The notes beneath the pieces are model-generated. The model did not search any database. It was not told where the DNA came from and saw nothing but the letters and a program-made list of their open reading frames with translations. From contig NC_084933.1 in the NCBI RefSeq assembly GCF_958298935.1, positions 30,714,334 to 30,778,333 on the forward strand: a stretch of DNA of 64,000 bases, given 5' to 3'. The translations under genes and the position numbers were made by a program. Positions 47,301 to 56,068 of the stretch are shown here, piece after piece. Within the stretch, counting starts at the first letter, position 1. Each line of letters begins with the position of its first letter. Origin of the DNA: Phragmites australis (taxonomy: Eukaryota > Streptophyta > Magnoliopsida > Poales > Poaceae).

Positions 47301-48245
47301 ATTAGTACATTGATTAGCTATTTCTGATGTATGGCCCCAAATTGTTAAGCTATTATCTCTTCTTTTTGTTGCTCAGAGTCACAAAAATCATCCAGCGTTA
47401 TAATAAAGTTATTGTATGTGTGGAAGATGGGGCAAGTTTTGTTGCAGATGCTGCTATAATAACTGTCCCCCTTGGCGTGCTTAAGGCAAATATCATCAAA
47501 TTTGAACCTGAGCTACCAGAATGGAAACTTTCAGCAATCTCTGATCTTGGTGTTGGCATCGAGAACAAGATAGCTCTCAAGTTCAACACTGTATTTTGGC
47601 CAAATGTAGAAGTACTAGGTAGGATTGCCCCAACATCAAATGCCTGTGGTTACTTTCTCAACCTTCACAAAGCCACAGGAAATCCAGTCCTTGTATGCAT
47701 GGTAGCCGGAAGATTTGCTAATGAATTTGAGAAACTATCAGATGAGGAATCTGTGAACTTTGTCATGTCTCAGCTCAAGAAAATGCTGCCAGAGGCAACT
47801 GAACCGGTAAAGTATTGATGTTTGTTTTTCCATATTCTCTACAGTGAAGGCAATGAAAATTTCTTAGCTTTCAGTCTCTGCACAATGGCTTGTAGCTCCT
47901 AACACTTGTGCTGCACCTGTCCAGGTTCAGTATTTGGTTTCACGGTGGGGCAGTGACCCAAATTCACTCGGTTCCTACTCATGCGACTTGGTAGGGAAAC
48001 CAACTGACCTGTATGAAAGATTCTGTGCTCCGGTGGGCAACCTGTTTTTCGCTGGGGAGGCCGCCTGCATCGATCACTCTGGGTCTGTGCATGGAGCTTA
48101 TTCGTCAGGCATTGCTGCTGCAGAGGACTGCCGAAGGCGTCTATCGACGCAGCTAGGTATCTCCGACCTGTTCCAGGTCAGGAAGATTGTTATGAGGGAG
48201 GAGATGACTGAAGTCATGGTTCCCTTCCAGATATCCAGGCTATAA
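44339..48245 (+). CDS. PAO: Polyamine oxidase, peroxisomal (FAD-dependent amine oxidase)
   Basis: Ten exons: 44339-44372, 45941-46056, 46147-46235, 46330-46443, 46534-46621, 46707-46792, 46871-46973, 47160-47257, 47377-47806, 47925-48245. All have GT-AG introns; total 492 aa. The FAD dinucleotide fold [10 protein letters not shown] is at residues 28-37. [51 protein letters not shown] and [20 protein letters not shown] are typical of plant spermine/spermidine back-converting oxidases; the conserved Lys lies in GIENKIAL. The protein ends SRL, a type 1 peroxisomal signal. It is closest, from memory, to the rice OsPAO3/4/5 group, which releases H2O2 while converting spermine to spermidine. The start is set by the conserved GGLFLHH junction across intron 1. 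The gene appears intact. Confidence 0.95.
44550..45125. repeat. Two MITE-like stretches in intron 1 of the polyamine oxidase gene
   Basis: At 44560-44725, AGCTTCTCCAACAGTCTAGC faces CTAGCTCTTTACTGAAGATG. At 44876-45060, AATCTCCAGCAACTACTC faces GACTCCGTTGGAGCTC. CTCCAACAG/CTGTTGGAG-type ends are common in small grass Mutator-like MITEs. They lie wholly inside the 1.57-kb first intron. A TC-rich run at 44716-44741 follows the first. Confidence 0.45.
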
Positions 48246-48455
48246 GAGAAGAACGAACTTATCTATTTAAGCACCGTACTTATCTATTTAAGCACCGTAT
48301 TATCCTGCAGCAGAGAAGGTTAACAATGTTGCTGCTTCGCAGGACTGCGTTCAAAACTGTTTATTTCGCAGTTTGATGTTTGATGTAACATAAAATAATA
48401 TAGACCACCTTGTTAGAATTCTTGCTGTTGTTCGTCGTGACTGTGCCCTTCTATT

Positions 48456-50096
48456 CAGTTTATTTGTTTTTTTTTTCCGAACACGTAGGAGGGTTGTGTA
48501 TCATTGTATTACGAAGAAAAATGATCTGATTTATAAGGAAAATCGGATCAAAAACTTTAATAAGCACAACGATATAACCCACAGAGCTCAGCTCATACGC
48601 AAGACAAAGAAAGAAAAAAAGAAACCTCCCTAACAACTGGACGACAAAGATGTGGCAATATACAACCTGTTGTACACACAAAGAAGCTCCAACTAGCACA
48701 CCTAATCGACCAAACGCGCACCCACACCAGGCAACACCACACAACAAGCAACCGTACCTAGCTAGCACCTTGAACAAAACAGACCAACAACTCAACAGGC
48801 AGAGCTTTGCTCACACACCTGACCACCAAATCCTAAAATAGAGTCCTGGGACGTCAGAGCACAGCCACAGACGCGAAGCACCAAAAGGTAATGGGAAGTC
48901 TAGCCGAACAGGAGAACGAAGGGGTCAAACCATAACAAAGGGGTGCGCCCTACAAGTAGTGCTGCCAGATGTAAAAACAGAACATTGAGGGATTCTCCGA
49001 AACGATGCATTCAGGAAGGAAGCAACAAAGGAACCGCCGTCGCTCGCCCGGCAAGCCGAACAGGGTTTTCACCTGAAGAAATCCCAGGGGAAGCTTCGTC
49101 ACGGTGTCTCCAGGAAGGTAATGACGTCCGCAGGTATCACCGTCATTGGCAATGGCATAGAGCTAGTAAGAGCTTTCATCTATAATTCCCCCTACCATGG
49201 TACAACCCAATGAACTCAGAGGCTTGGTCGACCATCCCATACACATGCAAGAGAAGCACTCAGCACGCAGCACGAGGCCCGAGCAACGCCTCCGCAAGTG
49301 AGAGTCAGTCGAGGGCAAAACCCCAGCCCACAACATCGCACAGCAAGACCGCCCGACAGCACCAATGTCGTCTTCAACAACGGTTGCCGCTGCAAGGCGC
49401 TCCATGGGCCACTGACGTCACGTCCGAGGGCGTCGGCCGCAGTCACCAGCCAAAAGGAGAGTAGGCCAGCCTATAGTCGACTGGCCCTAGCACGCTGCGG
49501 CATGGCCAGTCAGAGGCCCGACCGGGACCAACAGTAGCCCGACCGCAAGCAGAGCCAGGCGGCGCATCGTGCCACCATGCAGATCCAGCAGGGAACAATA
49601 GATCCGATGAACAATGGCGCAGATCCGGTCGGAGCAAGCAATCACGTGACGGAGCTGGCCGGAGGAAGTGCGACACAACTGAAGGAGGCACTAACACCGC
49701 ATCACACTGCCAGGAACCGAAAAGCTATGCAGAGCCTGCATGCCCAAGAGGCGAGCATCCACACGGATCCGACCGGGGAAGAGTAGATCCGACAAGCAGC
49801 TGCACAAATCCGGCCGGAGCAGCAACCAAACTGGTTGTACGGCTCAGGGCGAGTGCGGCTAACAACAGGGGGAGGGGGGGAGAGGAAAAGAGCGGGGAAC
49901 GGAGGGAGAGAGGGGGGTGGCCGCCACCACCGTCACCGTTTAGCCATGGCAACGGCGGCCCTGGCTGATGCATGGGGGGGGGGGGCTAGAGGCGGCGACA
50001 AAGGGAACTCCGAGTTGCCCTCAGTAGAGAGACGACTCGGGTTCGCAAGATGAGCCCCCCCCCCCCCCCCACCGGCTGCAAATCAGTTCATTTGTT
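48456..50096 (-). mobile_element. LINE-derived insertion with TSD, no ORF
   Basis: CAGTTTATTTGTT (48456-48468) and CAGTTCATTTGTT (50084-50096) are a 13-bp TSD with one mismatch. The plus strand begins with a T-run at the left. Read on the minus strand, the element ends AATACAATGATACACAACCC...GTTCGG plus poly(A), the usual 3' end of grass L1 elements. The 5' part (about 49560-50083) is GC-rich with long C/G runs (50056-50070, 49973-49984), like a LINE 5' UTR. No endonuclease or reverse transcriptase is present in the 1.6 kb, so it is a non-autonomous deletion derivative. It sits about 210 bp downstream of the polyamine oxidase stop codon. Confidence 0.8.
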
Positions 50097-50499
50097 AATG
50101 CTAGGTTTGAAACGCTTGTGTTACCTTCCTCTCGTTTTGAATTTTATTGAAGAACTGATAATTGTATGGAAGATTAATGTGGAGTTCTGTATGCCTGTTT
50201 CTTACTGAATTATCTGGGCAAAGGGAGCTTAAAAGATCGAACTGCTCCAAATCATGCCACGACTGGAATTGCTGAGAAATAATGTGCAAGTAGCAAAAGA
50301 GTCTCCATGAGATATCTCCTCTCTCTCTCTCTCTCTTTTTTTTCTGGAAACTTGATAGCTCCTTCAGAACTAAGTTAGAATAAACCTATCCAATTGTAAT
50401 GCCAAATCACTCTTGCAGCAGATCAGTTGCAGACCAACTGTCACAAGTGTTGATATGGAGCCATGCTCCTCTTCCGACATGAATATCCTATTGAAAACA

Positions 50500-50690
50500 T
50501 GTACCCCCTCCATGCTCCGTTTTTTTTTAATAAGGCATAACAGGATTTAAAAAGGTCAAGCTCGTAAATTTTTATCAACAATTAGTCAAACTATATGTAT
50601 ATTTAATGTGTAAAAGATGTATCAATATATTCATATTTAACATGTCTTCTAATATAATAATTTTTTTTAGCAACTGATCATATATCTGGT
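50500..50690. mobile_element. Stowaway-like MITE relic
   Basis: CCCCCTCCATGCTCCGTTTT (50505 onward) resembles a decayed CTCCCTCCGT terminus. AT-rich DNA with GTCAAACTATATGTATATTT-like words follows, as in the relic at 43308. No right terminus is seen. Confidence 0.45.
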
Positions 50691-51069
50691 AAGAGAAATT
50701 AATGGTCCAGTAACATTTTAAAGACGTTTTCAAATACTAATATGCCATAAAAAAAGAGTAAGTTGCAATATCCAAATGAGCATATCGGGAATAGTTCCAC
50801 GATCGAGTGAACCAAATCAAAAGCATCCACTCCACTGTTACATCTCCCGCTACAACTTGCAATTCCAATTCCAATTCCATTCCGCAGCAGCAGCATCACA
50901 CAAATCGTCAAATTAACCACACTAAGTAAGCCCACGTGAGCCCTGACAGCAATTTTCCAGCCCCGTAAATTTGTCACGGCAGAAAAGAAAAAGGCGGGCA
51001 AAAATCTAAAATTAAACAATATAAATAAGTGTATTTATCAAAATAGACAATATATTTTCGTATTTACAA

Positions 51070-51390
51070 ATTTAGCATCCGTATTCGGCGTATCATTTTC
51101 CAGAAATAGATTTTCAGTACATCGTACGCCGAAAAACTCATATTCGACACACCGTGTGGTGAATACGGGCTAATACGGCACTGTAGCCCGTATTCGGCAC
51201 ACCGTGTGCCGAATATCAACCGTATTCGCCACACGGTGTGCCAAATACGGTTGATATTCGGCACACGGTGTGCCAAATATGATCGGGTTGGTATATATTG
51301 TCTATTTCATGTGCCGAAGTGCTGAATATGGTTGATATTTGGCACATTGTGTGTCGAATATGACATTCGGTGTGCCATATTCCTTGATAA
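51070..51390. repeat. Nested palindromic repeats around CGGCACACCGTGTGCCG
   Basis: The word TATTCGGCACACCGTGTGCCG continuing into AATA (about 51191-51215) is a near-perfect palindrome. Related palindromes occur at about 51220-51252 (ACCGTATTCGCCACACGGTG...) and about 51255-51280. Decayed versions occur at 51130-51165 and 51325-51385. The region could form several strong hairpins. No coding sequence is present. Confidence 0.8.
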
Positions 51391-51639
51391 ACATCACAAT
51401 CGAGATAAGTTTATTAATTTGAATGATGCTTACTGTGCGTGATCGATCTATTGATGGTGTTTTTCCCTTTGTTGAAGATTGCCTGGTGGTGGTCGACGAG
51501 AATGATTACTTTCTGGATAGCGCCTCTGCCTGCATTGAAGAGGTCGGCCGTTGTCGTTGTTCGTGCGGTTGTAGCCGAGGAACAAGCATTCCAGTACCTT
51601 CTGTAGTTGATCTCACGTCGGTCTTCTATGTTCATCCTT

Positions 51640-52080
51640 TGTAGCGCAGTGGCCATACGGATAATGTATGGCACTTTAATGTTTCTGGGAGAGGCCTTCA
51701 TGCCTCTCTTTTCTTGATTGTTGTGGCCAATCAGTGGCAGAACTCATGTTCTTCGTTTTTGTTCAGAGGCCTTCGTATCTCTGGTTAATATGGTTTCTCC
51801 TAGCCGCTCAGTGTAGAAACTAGTGTGGCTGAAAACGTAATACGAGTAGAAAGTAGAACATAGTAGTGTGGAAAGAAATAAACTCTTATATTCATTGATG
51901 AGATTGTTTATAATATATAGGTGATAAATTGATGTTTTTCATCAACATGCACCTGTTCATATGGATAACTGCTTAAAGCAGTTAATCATCTAATTACAGA
52001 ATAATTAAGCATTATTATTTATTACAATAGACCTACTATAATGCCTGCAAGTATGTACGATCTATGTATGCATATGAAGT
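51640..52080 (-). mobile_element. Possible copia 5' LTR/leader relic
   Basis: In minus orientation, AATGAATATAAGAGTTTATT and CTACTTTCTACTCGTATTAC resemble the R-U5 end of copia LTRs, like the text of the LTR at 39972. A leader-like stretch without gag follows. No second LTR or internal domain is seen. Confidence 0.3.
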
Positions 52081-53686
52081 GGCATGCCGAGGAGTAGACC
52101 TAGGGTTTAGCATAACAGAAGATCGTAGATGAACAGAGAATCGATATTCGCAAAAGGAGACGTCAAATTGTAAACAGTTGAGGGAGATGCCATCGCCGAT
52201 GTGTTGCCATGTTGGACAGTTGCGCTTGTCACGGATAAGATTGTTAAAATTGCAAATTATGAATCGGATCGGAAGAATTTTATGATCATAACTATTACAA
52301 TCATAAAATTGTAGACTCTACTAACAAGGATTGTAAAATTTGTCTGATTCTATTTAGATGTAAAATCGTAGAATCAGGTGATGAATCAAGATTCTGACAA
52401 CCATGGTTGCGAGACTAATGGACCTTGGCTGGTGCTTCATCCCTTCAGTGCCAACATAGCTTCTCCCTATTTAGGTGGGTTTAGACCTACTTTTTTTTTT
52501 TGAGAGAGAGAGAGCCACTTAACAATTAAAACCTTAAAAGTCTAAGCCAAACTAGGAAGATTGGAATTGAATTTTCCTGCAAACATGACACACTGAACGG
52601 ACTTGTGTTATCACGACGTGTTTGGTATAACTTCACTCCAAATTTTTCAGCTCACTTTAGAAATCCATGATAGAGCAGATCAGCTATAGACCTGTAACTG
52701 ACAGTGAAGAAGTTTAGTTAGTAGAGTGGCTCCATATCCAGTAACGGAGAGGTTTTTGAAGGAATTATCAATTGTACTCTTGAGGTGTTACATGTACATT
52801 GTTTTTTATATATAAGGACGTGTAATTAGAAGAACCTTAAAACAAATGACTACCAATGTTTGTCCAGTTTCCGTATGTTTAACAATGAGGATGTTACTAT
52901 CGGATCCGGGATGCTTGCTATGAACGTCAACCATGAGAACATGCAAGCACTTTGTGAACCTGGTTGCACGGAGTCCTCAATTGCAGTTTGGGATGTTTCA
53001 AAATGCTCAGGCTATTTCCTTTCTTAATTCTTATGTTAACGTGAGTTTAATTAGCAAAATATGGATTTCTACATTCATACATTTTCATAACCCCGTGCAA
53101 GCACTTGGCCAACATGTATATTTTCACATTGTCATTATCTTTATCAACGTAAACATGATGAAGGCCAAAGATTAGTAAGCATTCATGACATATTATGCAG
53201 AAGGGTTACTTGTACAAGCCTGGCACATCTCAATGCACTTTTGATGTGTCCTATTTCTCCATGGTGCATATTTACAAGCTCTCCAGACCAATCGACGGCA
53301 GTGACAAATGACTTTGTAAAATGAAAAAAAAAACGTTGGCGCATCAAAGTGGCTGAACTTTGGCCGCAAAGAAAAGGATCGGAGGAGATTTCATTTGTTA
53401 GGAAATACATCAATTAGTTTCCTTTTCAGTTGGGAGATTTGTTACTCCTTCCTTATCATGTACCAGGCCTGATCTATAAAGGCTGGAGTTGTCGTTAGGT
53501 TGAGAAGCAAGCAAGAAATAAACTCCGAAATTGGTTGTGCCAGAGTCTCCTGCCGTAGCTGCAGTCTGGCGACGAGAGTGGCAGACCGCAACTATCGTTT
53601 CACTATCCCCTTCGCTCCAATCCACTCGCCCATACTGCTCTCGTCTCACCGCTGTTAACACCGAGACGTCCACACCATATCAATTA
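52081..53686. other. Intergenic stretch without a recognised gene
   Basis: Open frames of 76-87 codons exist on both strands, but no domain or splice structure is recognisable. 52225-52400 carries repeated AAAATTGTAGA/TAAAATCGTAGAATC words of unknown origin. A T-run plus (GA)n lies at 52492-52515. Confidence 0.45.
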
Positions 53687-53689
53687 CAT

Positions 53690-54150
53690 ACTAGTTTAAT
53701 TATACCATTACATACTAGTTCCAAGCAAGTCGATTACAACTATCATAAATACTCAAATAAATAAATAATGCCATTACATATTAGTTCCAAGCAAGAGCAA
53801 GAGCAGTGGCCATCTCATCATGAAATGTATCCATAATCGCAATGTTTGGTACAGAAGTTGACCCATCAGATGCAAGTTGAGAAAATGCATATTTGTTATA
53901 CCTTTCTATGTTGGTAGGGACATAATAGGACCAAGGTCTCAATTAGCAAAGTCCAAATCCCCACTCCCATGCTCACATATGAAATTGTGAAACACAAAAG
54001 TAGCAGCAACAATTATTTTTGTTTGTCCATGGGATAGCTTGGCATCTTGTATAGAAATTGTCACTTCATCTTCAATACTCCAAATGCTCGCTCAACAATC
54101 AAATTCAGGATGATTTTCTTGTTAATGATGTTCTTGAAATCATAGCTCAA
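53690..54150 (-). pseudogene. PIF/Harbinger transposase C-terminal relic
   Basis: The minus strand from about 54150 reads NLIVERAFGVLKMK, a stop, QFLYKMPSYPMDKQK, a stop, then hydrophobic text. This matches the (I/V)ER(A/S)FGVLK...YP(I/M)(E/K)KQ end of PIF/Harbinger transposases, from a lineage different from the copy at 8818. Two stops interrupt it. CCATTACATA(C/T)TAGTTCCAAG occurs twice just downstream (53703 and 53770). Confidence 0.7.
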
Positions 54151-54488
54151 GTTCAGGTTATCAGTTAGCTACTCTGTGCTCTGATTGCTAATGCTTCTGA
54201 TTCAAATATTTATGTAATTTCTACAAGTAGTCAGCCAATGTATATAAAAATAATGTTTCTTCCTGCAAATGCAGTCCTATTAACACTGCTGCGACTATTC
54301 CCATGGAGAGCATCTGTTGCACTTGCTCCTGTTTATAATTTTTTTTATCAATTTCCTAGCCTGCAGCAACCAGCAGACCATTTGCGGATTTGCCCACTTT
54401 TATTTCTTCGTTATACTAGAAAACTATCTTGTAACATGCTAATATCAGACTGAACAAGTAGGTAATGGCCTTTTTTCTGCCTCCTAGG

Positions 54489-54676
54489 CCATCTCCAAGA
54501 GAGACCTCAAATCCCCCTTTTCCAGTGTTACAGTGTTTTGCGGTCTACTGTAGCACTGGAAATCTATCTCCAACAGATCCTCTATCTAGTGATACAGTGC
54601 TGCTACAGTAGAAAAAATAAGGGATGCTGTAATAGTATTTTGAGGATGAAAATTTGAGGTAGCTGTTGGAGCTGGA
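54489..54676. mobile_element. MITE with GGCCATCTCCAA / GCTGTTGGAGC ends
   Basis: GGCCATCTCCAAGAGAGACC at the left faces TTGAGGTAGCTGTTGGAGC at the right. Internal inverted words are CAGTGTTACAGTG and CTACTGTAGCACTG. This is the familiar short MITE of grass intergenic DNA. Confidence 0.7.
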
Positions 54677-54725
54677 CCATCAGAATGTTATACAGGTCAA
54701 TAAGCTTATCCGTAAATAAGCTTAC

Positions 54726-54812
54726 CAGCTGCCCAATTGCAGTTCCAGCCATTGCAGGTGCTTCTCCGAGACGCAAACCAGCTAGCTCCAGTGTCCCAGA
54801 ATGCTCGACCAC
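54726..54812 (-). pseudogene. Isolated exon of an unrecognised gene
   Basis: An 87-nt exon in phase 0 is bounded by TTTGCTAG (acceptor) and GTAAGC (donor). It encodes 29 residues: VVEHSGTLELAGLRLG then EAPAMAGTAIGQL. Composition and clean splice sites look like a true exon, but no neighbouring exon on this strand completes it. I do not recognise the protein. Confidence 0.45.
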
Positions 54813-55016
54813 CTAGCAAACAAACAAGAAATAAATTACCAATAGGCCTATTCAAGAACAACGTATAAGCAGGGACAGAGAATAATTGTTTTTCAGACAT
54901 ATCTGGTTGCTCTTTTGTTATCACAGAATAATGGATGATACCGGTTCATGAAACTGAGATGATTATTTAAGATAATTAGGGTACTGATTCGCTGCTCTTA
55001 TACTTTGACTTAACAG

Positions 55017-55121
55017 AATGAAGTATTACAATGGGTGTCTGTTCCACAAGGTGGAGAAGGATTTCTTGGCACAAACTGGAGACTCTATTGGAACTGGGAC
55101 TAGGGGTGATTCTGTATACAA
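55017..55121 (+). pseudogene. Orphan exon of a CYP59-type cyclophilin (peptidyl-prolyl isomerase)
   Basis: The exon is bounded by TTGACTTAACAG and GTGAGC. With split codons at both ends it encodes MKYYNGCLFHKVEKDFLAQT followed by GDSIGTGTRGDSVY. This is the second segment of the cyclophilin domain of plant CYP59 (cyclophilin plus RRM nuclear protein), where KYYNGCLFH and QTGDPTGTG are conserved. A Gly usually seen before GDS is Arg here. No other cyclophilin exon occurs within the window, so it is a captured or residual fragment. Confidence 0.75.
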
Positions 55122-55239
55122 GTGAGCACTTCTTTTAATTAAATACCTTCTAGTTGAGGACTACCAAGAAATAAGCAGAGAACCAGTAGAGAAAACAATG
55201 AACAATGTAATTAGCACTGCAAACTGACAGAAAACCAAA

Positions 55240-55628
55240 TTGGGAAAACCAAAACCAGGCACTGAAATAAGGCGCTACAAGTCTACAGGCCTTCATCTGT
55301 TACTACCCACGCGCAACATCCGTAACGACATGAGAGCGAGCGAGCAAGCAACAGATATGAGAGGGGGCAGCGATCAACAGATGGAGGCAGCAACGATATC
55401 CGCCAGCCCATCATTCTCCGCTGCAGTACCCACGTGCCGGGACGCGCCGGCGGCGCACAACGGCAGCGACGGCAGCAGGAGGATCTCCCGTCTGCGGGCG
55501 CGTGTCGCGATGAAATCAACAGATAGGGAGGGATTCACCTAGCAGGCGGAGGGACGGCAGGAGACGGATCCTTTTCCGTTCCCGGAACTCGGCGGCGGCG
55601 GCAGATCGCGGATCTTCACGGCAGACTA
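55240..55628 (-). pseudogene. GC-rich first-exon-like sequence, downstream half, split by the Reina insertion
   Basis: Minus-strand DNA continuing from 61230 to 61143 and then 55628 to about 55551 gives an open frame. It starts MWPPLV across the insertion point and continues with CREDPRSAAAAEFRERKRIR and LLPSLRLL, ending at a possible donor (CTAG|GTGAAT). It may be a first exon or leader of the gene that owns the 54726-54812 exon; this is inference. The splice phase does not match that exon, so the link is weak. Confidence 0.35.
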
Positions 55629-55987
55629 TGTCAGGGTACTTGCACCCAGTCAAGCTGCTCCAAGCGCTGATGAGCAAACCTCCGAAGAAGCTGCACAGCC
55701 GGGGCGTGGCAAACGGACCAAGCGAACCAGCGTCAGGATCAATGGGCCGGAGTGGGCTAACGATAGGCATGGGCGTGGCCCGTGAGAATGGCGCGTATAT
55801 GTGTGACGTGCGGCTGGAGTTGGAGGCAGGATGTAATAGATAACGATAGACTCCTTCCTTCCCCTTCTCTGCTCTGCCCCCTTCTCCAAGATGAATTGCG
55901 ACGAGTTGTTATGAACAAGCCGATTCAATTCGTCGTCCTACGCCCTCTCTGATCTCTCCACCCCTTCTCTAATATTGGTTGCTAACA
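55629..55987 (+). repeat. 5' LTR of the Reina-like element
   Basis: 359 bp, TG...CA. Compared with the 3' LTR it has one transversion and six T-for-C or A-for-G changes. Confidence 0.95.
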
Positions 55988-56068
55988 TCCTGGTATCAGA
56001 GACGTTCGATCCTCGGCAAGCTGGAGAGCCACGATTACTTCACGCGTCTCCAGAAGAAGCAAGGCGTC

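Noticed and set aside
48943..50053. Several 70-84 codon ORFs on both strands
   Set aside because: They fall inside the LINE-derived insertion's GC-rich part and have no LINE ORF motifs.
51414..51701. 95-codon minus-strand ORF with Thr-rich run
   Set aside because: No recognisable domain; possibly retrotransposon leader, but not strong enough to call a gene.
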